Part shown: positions 24,118 through 31,564 of the stretch, piece by piece
Layout of the letters: each line of letters starts with the position of its first letter
How positions within the stretch are numbered: position 1 is the first letter of the stretch
Source of the DNA: an uncultured Treponema sp.
GTDB lineage: Bacteria; Spirochaetota; Spirochaetia; Treponematales; Treponemataceae
Assembly (NCBI GenBank): GCA_946631855.1
Contig: CAMPAL010000004.1
Location: 1-55,075 of the forward strand
Direction of reading: 5' to 3'
DNA: 55,075 nucleotides
Made by a program: the position numbers and the translations under genes
Notes under the pieces: model-generated
The model's database searches: none
What the model was told of the DNA's origin: nothing
Seen by the model: only the letters and a program-made list of their open reading frames with translations

Positions 24118-25061
24118 TTACATTTCCTTGCTCTTCTTTTTTCAGGTGTTTCGTTTACCTGCCACATATCATAATACCTTTTCCAGCTTTCGAATGTCTT
24201 CTTGACATCCCCGTAATTTACAACATCAAAAGTGTTCTTTCCAGGAAATTGTTTTTCAAGGATATTCTTGAAATTTTCAACAAACCATTCTTTCATACCT
24301 TTTAGAGATTCACCAGAGTTGTACTCAAAAGTTCTTTTAAATTCATCATAAGTGAGATGAGTATCAAGTAGGCTGCCTTTTACGTACTTGAAAGCTTTGT
24401 ATTGTACAACATCAAAGATATCCGGGTGACCAGCAGGAGCTTCATCTGGTGCAATTTCCACTTTGAAATCTTCAGATTTGTAAAATTGCATAATCTGATT
24501 GAGATTGTAAAAAGCAGCGAAGCTGTAATTTTTCAAATCATCTTTTTCATTTTCAAAAATCTGTTGAATATTATAATTCTCTACAAAATCAGAAAAGTTA
24601 CAATGTGTTTCATTCAGCTTCACATAAAATGTTACATGTACTTTAGATTCATGCAGCACTGTAATTTTATGCAGAATTTTACCGTGAACACTTCTCCAAA
24701 AGGGAGATTCCTCTTCTGTTTGATGATTGAATCTTTTTTGCATATCCAAATAATTGAATTTTGCTTCTTCGTAAATCTGCAAAACACTTTGTTTAAGAAG
24801 TCTCAAGAAGGCGAGGTGTTCTTTTGTAAAGTCTTTAAGAGGAGCAGGATCACAATAAAGTTCAGGTAAATCTTTTCTATACAGTCTTGTTCTACGCTCT
24901 TTAGTCAGTACGATATCTTTTTCTATTTCAGAAAGCCTTTTTTTCCAATATTCATAACACTTGCAAGTTTCATAAACAGTGTAATTGTTTACAGAGTTTC
25001 TACAGACTTTATTTGGCAAATGTCTTCTATCATCTGATGAAAGCAATCTATTCATTTTCAT
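24114..25061 (-). CDS. Unknown protein
   Basis: 315 aa, Tyr/Lys/Glu-rich, no recognised domain and no transmembrane segment. The C-terminus is basic (ETPEKRRARKCK). ATG 25061 with AGGAAA about 10 nt upstream; it overlaps the end of the small membrane-protein gene. Middle of the 26957-23069 operon. Confidence 0.6.
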   Translation of the reverse strand: MKMNRLLSSDDRRHLPNKVCRNSVNNYTVYETCKCYEYWKKRLSEIEKDIVLTKERRTRLYRKDLPELYCDPAPLKDFTKEHLAFLRLLKQSVLQIYEEAKFNYLDMQKRFNHQTEEESPFWRSVHGKILHKITVLHESKVHVTFYVKLNETHCNFSDFVENYNIQQIFENEKDDLKNYSFAAFYNLNQIMQFYKSEDFKVEIAPDEAPAGHPDIFDVVQYKAFKYVKGSLLDTHLTYDEFKRTFEYNSGESLKGMKEWFVENFKNILEKQFPGKNTFDVVNYGDVKKTFESWKRYYDMWQVNETPEKRRARKCK

Positions 25062-25218
25062 AAATCTTTTTCCTGTTCTTTTTATTGAAAAATTTTTTGC
25101 AAATAAATACTACTATAGCTGTAGCAACTATAAATAATATAAAAGCCGCGACTAAACAAATGCCAAGTAAATGCAAAAAACCAAACAAAAGTGTTTCAAC
25201 AATTTCGTTTATACCCAT
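25048..25218 (-). CDS. Small single-pass membrane protein (56 aa)
   Basis: Short ORF in a stretch otherwise without a gene. Start ATG 25218, stop TAG 25048-25050, overlapping the next gene by 14 nt. Residues about 10-41 are strongly hydrophobic (LLFGFLHLLGICLVAAFILF ...) and the C-terminus is Lys/Arg-rich (KKFFNKKNRKK). The ribosome binding site is weak. It could be a holin-like or accessory membrane peptide. Confidence 0.5.
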   Translation of the reverse strand: MGINEIVETLLFGFLHLLGICLVAAFILFIVATAIVVFICKKFFNKKNRKKIYENE

Positions 25219-25236
25219 CTATAAAAGTATAGACAA

Positions 25237-25545
25237 TCAACCTATGCAGCAGCCCTGTATTGGAGTATTCAACAAACCTGCTTCTTTGTATTCTTCCAAA
25301 GTTTTTACACACCAATGCGTCCAAAAACGATTTCCGTTCTCGTCCTCGTAAACCATTGGAAAATATCCATTGTAAAAAGGGTGGGGGTCTTCATAGCAAA
25401 TTCCAATAAGAGTACAACCAGGGTGATCTTCCTGCCACTTTTCAATTTGCTTATCAAAAGACTCCATCAAAAAGAGGTTATCTCCGTCATGTTCTCCAAT
25501 GTTTTCTTTTGCAATGTGACAATCTACAAAAGAATAATCTGCCAA
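25237..25545 (-). CDS. Unknown soluble protein
   Basis: 102 aa from the TTG at 25545, chosen because AAAGGAGG lies 7 nt upstream; the longer form from 25587 overlaps the CYTH gene. Segments YEDPHPFYNGYFPMVYED and RFWTHWCVKTLEEYKEAG; it ends with a CC pair. No recognised family. Confidence 0.55.
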   Translation of the reverse strand: MADYSFVDCHIAKENIGEHDGDNLFLMESFDKQIEKWQEDHPGCTLIGICYEDPHPFYNGYFPMVYEDENGNRFWTHWCVKTLEEYKEAGLLNTPIQGCCIG

Positions 25546-25564
25546 TTGAAATGCCTCCTTTCTT

Positions 25565-26272
25565 CTACTTTGAAGGTTCTCCTTCAATTATATCCGCCCA
25601 GCTTCTACCGTCAAATTCTGTAATACCCAATTCATGCTTAAAAAACCATTTAATTTGATCTCTAGCTGTGTTTACTTTCAACAAATCCTCACCCACCAAA
25701 AGGTCTTCATTTCCCAATTCAATTGTGGATTCAATTTCAAGATAAGGGCCAATTCCATTTACAGAAACCAATTCAGCATGCATTTCAAAGTCTTCAGCCT
25801 TATTTTTTACATAAAAAGAGAATGACCTTTTGAACTTTGTAAAGTAAGGTTTGAAGTTTGCAATACTCATTGATTTACGGAAAGTATCCTCTGCATCAAC
25901 AGAAAGCTGCCCTTCGGTTTCTTCGTTTGTTTCAATTCCGTCAGGACTTGTATTTTTTGCTTTTACAGTAAGCCAAGTTCGATTTTGTGCAAGTTCTGTA
26001 TTTTCAAAAGGGCGAATATCTCCAGCCAAAATGTTTCCAACAGTAATGCTGCTGCTACCGAAAATTTTTAGAAAAGGAAAAACCAGGATTGGTGCATTTG
26101 CCGCGCTTTTCTCTTTTCTAATACGAATTATATTCTTTGGCTTTTTCGGAGCTATACCTCCAAAAGAAAAATACTCATCACTCTTTTCCAAATATTCAGT
26201 TTCTTTGTTGAAAAATTTCATCAACTTAGAAACCTGTTCACTGTCAACCTTTGCTTTCATTTCTATTTCCAT
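25565..26272 (-). CDS. CYTH-domain (triphosphate tunnel) protein
   Basis: 235 aa. The N-terminal MEIEMKAKV is the ExExK motif of CYTH enzymes. Further blocks are IIRIRKE near residue 47, WLTVKAK and ETEG in the middle, FKRSFSFYV, and YLEIES near residue 188, which together line the triphosphate-binding tunnel. Family members are class IV (CyaB-type) adenylate cyclases, thiamine triphosphatases and tripolyphosphatases. The exact substrate cannot be read here; a phage copy could make or remove a nucleotide signal. It is inside the 26957-23069 operon. Confidence 0.75.
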   Translation of the reverse strand: MEIEMKAKVDSEQVSKLMKFFNKETEYLEKSDEYFSFGGIAPKKPKNIIRIRKEKSAANAPILVFPFLKIFGSSSITVGNILAGDIRPFENTELAQNRTWLTVKAKNTSPDGIETNEETEGQLSVDAEDTFRKSMSIANFKPYFTKFKRSFSFYVKNKAEDFEMHAELVSVNGIGPYLEIESTIELGNEDLLVGEDLLKVNTARDQIKWFFKHELGITEFDGRSWADIIEGEPSK

Positions 26273-26285
26273 TTTTTAACCATCC

Positions 26286-26585
26286 TTACCCAAAAAGTCG
26301 GAATGCAGTTGTTTTGATCCACTTATTCATATTTTCGAGAGCTTCCTCAGGATCTTCAATTTCATTAGAAAAGCTTTCTGCTCTGCAAATCGAACAACCT
26401 TTCAGGTACAAAATAATATAGATTTTTTTATTCGATCTTATATTATTCAAGCTCTCTGGGATAATTTCGATAAAGTCATCTTCAGAAGAATCCGAAACAT
26501 AAAACACCTCATTAGCAACTCCTTCACTGGTTTCATCCAAGTGAAACTTTGGAATCTGAAAATCTTTCAAGTTAATATCCTGCAT
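26286..26585 (-). CDS. Unknown small protein with CxxC
   Basis: 99 aa. Residues KIYIILYLKGCSICRAESF carry a CxxC after a beta strand, faintly like a thioredoxin-type start, but the rest does not support that. AAGGAGGG precedes ATG 26585. Operon member. Confidence 0.6.
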   Translation of the reverse strand: MQDINLKDFQIPKFHLDETSEGVANEVFYVSDSSEDDFIEIIPESLNNIRSNKKIYIILYLKGCSICRAESFSNEIEDPEEALENMNKWIKTTAFRLFG

Positions 26586-26598
26586 ATAAACCCTCCTT

Positions 26599-26829
26599 TT
26601 ACAGGTTTGCTAAATTATAATCTCCCCAATCTATACGATCCTGATCGTTTTCCCATTCAAGATTCCAAGCGTCTTTCCAAATGCCATCTTGAAGATCTTT
26701 GTAATGAGTTTTCACTATATGAACTTTGGAGCGGTTGTTTTTTTCTGACCAATCTTTAGCTGCTATAAAAGCTTCTGCAAGGTATTCCAAACTGGTATCT
26801 ATAGTTTCTTTACAAACATCTGCACTCAT
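26599..26829 (-). CDS. Unknown small protein
   Basis: 76 aa, acidic, ending DWGDYNLANL. Start ATG 26829 overlaps the TGA of the 43-aa gene upstream as ATGA, with GGAG 7 nt upstream; a GTG at 26841 is less likely. No recognised family. Confidence 0.6.
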   Translation of the reverse strand: MSADVCKETIDTSLEYLAEAFIAAKDWSEKNNRSKVHIVKTHYKDLQDGIWKDAWNLEWENDQDRIDWGDYNLANL

Positions 26830-26957
26830 TTCTTTCTCCACATATACTTGCTTTCGTAAAAAAGGCAGTGCTCTTTCTTTTCGAAAATCAAGCCATCTGC
26901 AGCCTTATATTTACAAATGATTTTTCCTTTTTTGGTTTTCTGAATTATCATTTTCAT
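26826..26957 (-). CDS. Small leaderless protein, first gene of operon (43 aa)
   Basis: Start ATG 26957, product beginning MKMIIQKTKKGKIICKYKAA. The CCCTATATT motif lies 15 nt before the ATG with no ribosome binding site. It ends in an ATGA overlap with the next gene. The arrangement, conserved with other leaderless starts here, argues that it is real. Confidence 0.6.
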   Translation of the reverse strand: MKMIIQKTKKGKIICKYKAADGLIFEKKEHCLFYESKYMWRKK

Positions 26958-26961
26958 GCTT

Positions 26962-26972
26962 AAAATATAGGG
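26962..26972 (-). promoter_or_regulatory. CCTATATT-class promoter, leaderless type
   Basis: CCCTATATTTT on the minus strand before ATG 26957; drives the operon to 23069. Confidence 0.65.
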
Positions 26973-27003
26973 TTTTTGATGAATTTTGAGGGCGAAAAAT
27001 AAA

Positions 27004-27010
27004 CTAATTT
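27004..27010 (+). promoter_or_regulatory. ACTAATT-class (late) promoter
   Basis: ACTAATT followed by an A/T stretch, AAGGAG and ATG 27036. Back to back with the CCTATATT promoter at 26962. Confidence 0.6.
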
Positions 27011-27035
27011 TATTAAAAAAAAGGAGTAAAAAACT

Positions 27036-27809
27036 ATGACCGACTTAAACGAGGATAATCCATTGTCAAGATCTTTGTTACGTTTTTTAAAAAGAAATAG
27101 AATTGAATATACATGTGTAAACGGAAGAGAAATTCGCTGCCAAATTACAGATGAATGGAATTTAGATGATCTTTTTGAAGCTTGTGAAAAATGGCAAGCT
27201 CGCGGGGATTGGAATGCAGAGGTTTGGTATGATCAAGAAAATAAATCTGTGGATATTAAGCTTGGAGAGGATTTAGAAGAAAGTGAAGATGAAGGTGAAG
27301 AAAATTTTGATGATGCTTTAATCCAAGCAAGAGAAATTGTAAAAAACTTGAAAAAGAGTTTTAGTAAAAAAGTTTTGAAAATGGCATTCACTCAAGCATT
27401 GAATGAATCTTTAAATGAATCTGAAGTAATTGAAAATCCTACTTTGGCACTTGCAAATGTTGTTTTAGGTTCAGATGGGGATGATACTTATGCAATTTAC
27501 ACTACGGAAAATCAGGAATTTGAAGTTAAACTTACACCTATTTATGATCCTGAAACAGATGCTTTTGGCGCAGATTACTCTGTAAAATGTAATGATATTA
27601 TGATTGCTCAAAACACAATGATGGAAGTAAATTGCGATGAAGAAAGTATTATAGTTTTGAAGAGTGATTTGAAATCAAACTTGATACAAAAGTTGCCTGA
27701 AACTTCAGAAATAGATTGTGATACTTTGACAAATATTGTTATAGATGCAGCCGCAATTTTGACAGAAAATCAAGGTACAGGACTGATTTGGGAAGCTTTT
27801 GAAGTTTAA
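27036..27809 (+). CDS. Unknown acidic protein, late-type promoter
   Basis: 257 aa, strongly acidic, with an EESEDEGEENFDD stretch near residues 88-100 between an N-terminal globular part (RNRIEYTCVNGREIRCQI) and a C-terminal part (DDTYAIYTTENQEFEVKL). No recognised family. Strong ribosome binding site, single-gene unit with its own late motif and terminator. A virion or scaffold-like role is possible from the promoter class only. Confidence 0.6.
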   Translation: MTDLNEDNPLSRSLLRFLKRNRIEYTCVNGREIRCQITDEWNLDDLFEACEKWQARGDWNAEVWYDQENKSVDIKLGEDLEESEDEGEENFDDALIQAREIVKNLKKSFSKKVLKMAFTQALNESLNESEVIENPTLALANVVLGSDGDDTYAIYTTENQEFEVKLTPIYDPETDAFGADYSVKCNDIMIAQNTMMEVNCDEESIIVLKSDLKSNLIQKLPETSEIDCDTLTNIVIDAAAILTENQGTGLIWEAFEV

Positions 27810-27813
27810 AAAG

Positions 27814-27845
27814 AAAAAGGCCTCATAGAAAGGCCTTTTTTAATT
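27814..27845. terminator. Bidirectional terminator
   Basis: AAAGGCCT pairs with AGGCCTTT with A and T runs on the two sides; shared by 27036-27809 and the minus operon ending at 27848. Confidence 0.85.
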
Positions 27846-27847
27846 TT

Positions 27848-28402
27848 TCAATTCTGTGTCAATCTAATACAAAGTGTAACAATTTCTTTTCTTTTTAGCA
27901 AACTCAATAAATCTTCAAAATTTATAAAAGCCGGCCATTCTTTTTCTTTTGAAACCCTTGCCAAAATTTTTTGCCAGGTTATTTTTTGTACATTCAAAAA
28001 GAAAAAAGAATCTCCAATTTGTATTTTTATTTGCCGATATGGAAATTGAACAATTAAAAATTCATCAATTGTATTTTCCAAAGAAAAACTCTTCAAATAT
28101 TCTGCGGCAGGTTCTTTTACATTTTTTACATGCAATTCCTTGAATTCTGCAGGAATTTTATTTTTGAAATCATTTACACATCTTTTTACCAAATCTTTTT
28201 TTAAATCTGATTTCTTAAAAAGAGAAGTGGAGGTGTGCATTTCTTTATATATAGAATAGTGTATACAAATACCAAAAACATTAGGAGAGGTTTCTGAAGT
28301 TAATTCAGTAATCCCTTCAACACGCAATCCCCTACAAGGTAAATGTTTCAAAAGGCTACTTGCTTTCAACCTTATTTCTTCTAATGTTCCGTCTGCAACC
28401 AT
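27848..28402 (-). CDS. Unknown protein at end of replication operon
   Basis: 184 aa, Lys-rich, no recognised domain. ATG 28402 with GGAG 7 nt upstream; it overlaps the primase C-terminus by 22 nt, so it is coupled to primase. A role in replication is suggested by position only. Confidence 0.6.
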   Translation of the reverse strand: MVADGTLEEIRLKASSLLKHLPCRGLRVEGITELTSETSPNVFGICIHYSIYKEMHTSTSLFKKSDLKKDLVKRCVNDFKNKIPAEFKELHVKNVKEPAAEYLKSFSLENTIDEFLIVQFPYRQIKIQIGDSFFFLNVQKITWQKILARVSKEKEWPAFINFEDLLSLLKRKEIVTLCIRLTQN

Positions 28403-29328
28403 TCTTTTACTCCTGTAAACTTTGCTTTTGCCATATCCCCTACGTCATCATAATCCCCGTAAGGTTTCAAAAGTGTCATTTTGCCTTTGTAAAATTCTTT
28501 AAATATTTCCACTGATTCTAAACCTGCCATATCGTTATTATACACATAACAAATCTCAGGAAACTCATTCAAAACATCTTTTTGATGTTCTGTAAATCTT
28601 GCTCCAAAGATTGAGGTTGTATTTTTTAAATTAGTTAGAGACCTAAAAGCCAAACAGTCCATCAATCCTTCTAATATATACAGCTTTTCGGTTTTGACCA
28701 ATTTTGATTGCTCGTACAACAAATTCACTGAACTACATTTAGGGTATAAAACTTTTGGCACAGTATTTTTGAATGCTTCAGATTCCTGTCCAAAAAAAGG
28801 AAAGCGCATTTCAATACTGCACATTTCCTTCTTTTCATTATAAATTGGAAACATTACCCTATCAAATACAGTATATGTTTTATTTTTACCTGTGTTTTCA
28901 TCCAAATAAGTGATTGTAACGTTTCCATAAAAAACACCTGCATTGTCTGCTACTACTGGGTTTATACCTCTAAAGTCAAGCCATTTTTTCAAAATTGGGT
29001 CAATGCGTTTTTCAGAGGTTGCAGTAAAAAATTTCTTTACTGTATGCAAACTTCTTCTATCTCGTTTTTGATAAATTTTGGACAATTCGGAAGGACTATA
29101 TGCTGTGTGTTTTTGAAATTGCTTTCCATATGTTTCAAAATACACTTTCGGTATATAACCCTTCCACCCGCATGAAAAGCAATAAAACAATCCCTTCGAA
29201 ACATCTATACACATCGAAGGGTGATTGTCAGTATGTTGAGGGCATTTTACATTGCCCTTTGATTTTCTCGGGAGATCGAAACCTAAAGCTTCAAACATCT
29301 CCCTGTAATCATATTCACTGTAATTCAT
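28381..29328 (-). CDS. DnaG-type DNA primase
   Basis: 315 aa. N-terminal CHC2-like zinc finger: C29, H32, C50 and C53 (CPQH ... CFSC). Toprim catalytic residues: LYILEG with Glu 220 and YNNDMAG at 263-269, which would bind metal. It makes RNA primers for phage DNA synthesis and would work with a replicative helicase; no DnaB-type helicase is in the window. ATG 29328 is chosen because longer forms overlap the gene at 29351. AAGGAG is 15 nt away, but CAGAA and TTCTG between can form a small hairpin that shortens the distance. Confidence 0.85.
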   Translation of the reverse strand: MNYSEYDYREMFEALGFDLPRKSKGNVKCPQHTDNHPSMCIDVSKGLFYCFSCGWKGYIPKVYFETYGKQFQKHTAYSPSELSKIYQKRDRRSLHTVKKFFTATSEKRIDPILKKWLDFRGINPVVADNAGVFYGNVTITYLDENTGKNKTYTVFDRVMFPIYNEKKEMCSIEMRFPFFGQESEAFKNTVPKVLYPKCSSVNLLYEQSKLVKTEKLYILEGLMDCLAFRSLTNLKNTTSIFGARFTEHQKDVLNEFPEICYVYNNDMAGLESVEIFKEFYKGKMTLLKPYGDYDDVGDMAKAKFTGVKEWLQTEH

Positions 29329-29350
29329 ACAGAATTTTTTCTGCTCCTTT

Positions 29351-29617
29351 TTACTTCTTCTTTTTCTTACTATTATAGTAACGGCCTTCATGAGCTTCGC
29401 GGAATGCTTCTTTAATTTTATCATTAATTTCTGCAAGCGCATTATAGCTTCTGTATGTATAACAATTAAAACCTTCCCACGCTTCAAGGTAATCTACATA
29501 ATTAAAATTACGAGTACCTATACGTACTGTTTTTTCTATTCCATTCATAAACCAAAAAGGCTGCGGACAAAATTGAGGAGCTTTCGAAGGCAAGCTATTT
29601 TGTACTAAAATTTCCAT
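29351..29617 (-). CDS. Unknown small protein
   Basis: 88 aa, with a central region (FWFMNGIEKTVRIGTRNFNY) and a poly-Lys C-terminus. ATG 29617 overlaps the GroEL stop as TAATG, so it is coupled to GroEL. No recognised family. Confidence 0.6.
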   Translation of the reverse strand: MEILVQNSLPSKAPQFCPQPFWFMNGIEKTVRIGTRNFNYVDYLEAWEGFNCYTYRSYNALAEINDKIKEAFREAHEGRYYNSKKKKK

Positions 29618-31266
29618 TAAAAACCTCCAAAAGCTTCTACAGCTTTTCTATCATTCATATCTATTTTCATATTCTGATTTGCGTTCAAAATAACACTATC
29701 TGAAAGCAAGAATGAACCAATTACAGAGGCTGAGTACTTTACAGCAAAAATTTCAATTGCAGCTGAATCAACTACTCCATCCTTTTCCAAATTCGTGATT
29801 TTTTCTTTGCGTACATTATACCCGTTTTCAAACTCTTTTTCGTGTACAATTTGCTGTACAATATACTGATAATCGTTTGGCTTTACAGATTCAACCAAAT
29901 ATTTCGCTGGCTGTTTTAGTGCACTTGCAACTGCTCTGTACCCCATCTGAGCTTCTTCTGAAAGATTTGATTCCTTTATTGTATCTTCAAGCATTCTCGC
30001 AGCTTTCAACATTGCAGTTCCACCTCCTGGCAAAACTCCATATTTAATAGCTGACTGAATTGAGTGATTTGCATCCTCTGCAAGATAACATTTTTCTTCT
30101 CTCTCTTCAGGTGTTAGAGCTCCAATATGTACAGTCGCAACTCCTCCGGAAAGTCTTGCAAGTCTGTCCTTTTTTGCATCCATTACATCTCTTGAAAGCT
30201 CATCGTTTTCATCAATCTCTTTCTTGAGTTTTTCAACATATGCCAAATATGCTGTTGCTTTTTCTTCTTCCAACTCATCAACCTGAGTTACCTGAGTTTC
30301 TCCAATTGAAGCTGAAATTACTTTTGCAACTCCTAAATCTTTTACTGTTTTTATATATGAATTTGTGCTTGTTGTATCTGGAATTACTTTTGTTCCAACT
30401 GTAATTGCAAAATCTGCCAAAACTTCATGCAATTCAACATGATTCATCTGTGGACTCATTATCAAACAAATTCCACTACTTGCAGCGGATGCCCAAATCT
30501 TCGGTTCAAAGAAAGGAGCTACAACTACAAGGTTCTTTCCTTCTGATTGTGCAAGAGAATTTACTGCTTCCAAATCCTTCAAATCTTTTACACCTGAAGC
30601 ATATACCAAAATATAAGGATCTTCCAAAACAGTCTTGTCTGTTGCGGTATTTGTAATAAACAAATCGCTTGGAATACCACCATTCCACTTCAAACCAGTT
30701 GAAGTTTCAACATAAGAGCTTCCGTCTCTCTTGAAGGAATCCGCCATTATTACTGAGCCGTTCTCTCCAATTGAAGAATAAGCCTTGTCAAAAAGATTTG
30801 ACATTTCTTCATTTCCATTTGTTGAAATCATTGCGACGTCTTTGTAAGACTTAATTGGCTTTTTGTGCTCTTCAAAAAATTTTACAACTTTTTCTGAAGC
30901 TGCGTTCAATCCTTTGCGCAACTCATTCTGATCAATTTCCAAACTCTTCAATCTTGTCATTTCACTAAAAAGATTTGAAGAATAAATTGTCGTTGTTGTT
31001 GTTCCATCTCCAGCTTCGCTATTTACTTTACTAATAATGTCTTTTTCAAGCATTATTCCAATTGCTTCAAATGGGTCTGCAGAATCTACAGACGCTGCGA
31101 TTGTATGTCCATCCTTTGTAATTGTTGGGCGAATGCCGTTATTATAAATAATAACATTATGACCTTTTGGGCCAAGCGAAGATGCAACAACTTTTTCAAC
31201 CTTCTGAATACCTGTAAGCATTTTTTTAAAAGGTTCTGTTCCTGTTGCAATTATTTTGTTAGTCAT
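29617..31266 (-). CDS. groEL: GroEL-like chaperonin
   Basis: 549 aa, full family length. KDG at 51-53 with the ATPase Asp 52, and GDGTTTT at 87-93, match the nucleotide site of GroEL, and LPGGGTA lies in the second equatorial segment. It would form a folding cage for phage or host proteins, as shown for the chaperonins of large Pseudomonas phages. There is no GroES in the window, so it may use the host's co-chaperonin or none. ATG 31266 has GGAG upstream; the start overlaps the preceding 101-aa gene by 8 nt. Confidence 0.92.
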   Translation of the reverse strand: MTNKIIATGTEPFKKMLTGIQKVEKVVASSLGPKGHNVIIYNNGIRPTITKDGHTIAASVDSADPFEAIGIMLEKDIISKVNSEAGDGTTTTTIYSSNLFSEMTRLKSLEIDQNELRKGLNAASEKVVKFFEEHKKPIKSYKDVAMISTNGNEEMSNLFDKAYSSIGENGSVIMADSFKRDGSSYVETSTGLKWNGGIPSDLFITNTATDKTVLEDPYILVYASGVKDLKDLEAVNSLAQSEGKNLVVVAPFFEPKIWASAASSGICLIMSPQMNHVELHEVLADFAITVGTKVIPDTTSTNSYIKTVKDLGVAKVISASIGETQVTQVDELEEEKATAYLAYVEKLKKEIDENDELSRDVMDAKKDRLARLSGGVATVHIGALTPEEREEKCYLAEDANHSIQSAIKYGVLPGGGTAMLKAARMLEDTIKESNLSEEAQMGYRAVASALKQPAKYLVESVKPNDYQYIVQQIVHEKEFENGYNVRKEKITNLEKDGVVDSAAIEIFAVKYSASVIGSFLLSDSVILNANQNMKIDMNDRKAVEAFGGF

Positions 31267-31564
31267 TTATGTCTCCTATTCCAAGTAACTTTTTTAATTC
31301 ATTTTTCAAAAAATTCTTCGGGTTTTGTTTTAAACTATAAATTTCCTTCTTGAAAGAAGGGAGTGGTAAAATCTCAAAATCCAAATCCTCTGAAATTTTT
31401 ATTTTGCCAACTGTAGGTATTTCAATAAAAAAATTTCCGTCTTCATCTTCAGAATCTATTGATTCAGACAATGTAATTATTCTCGCAATTTCTGCAAGCT
31501 TTTTTATTTCTACTAAAGAAAACCTACTCAAATCTGAAATTTTTCCTAAAGCATCTTTAGACAT
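31259..31564 (-). CDS. Unknown protein between SbcC-like and GroEL genes
   Basis: 101 aa, acidic in the middle (SIDSEDEDGNFFIEIPTVGK) with a helical C-terminus. Overlaps both neighbours by 8 nt. The length is near that of a co-chaperonin, but I see no GroES signature, so none is claimed. Confidence 0.6.
   Translation of the reverse strand: MSKDALGKISDLSRFSLVEIKKLAEIARIITLSESIDSEDEDGNFFIEIPTVGKIKISEDLDFEILPLPSFKKEIYSLKQNPKNFLKNELKKLLGIGDIND

Noticed and set aside
25085-25351. 88-aa plus-strand ORF
   Set aside because: It is the complement of the minus-strand 56-aa membrane protein and the gene beside it; no promoter or ribosome binding site.
31259-31564. GroES-like co-chaperonin next to GroEL
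   Set aside because: Length fits, but I see no mobile-loop or GroES strand pattern.
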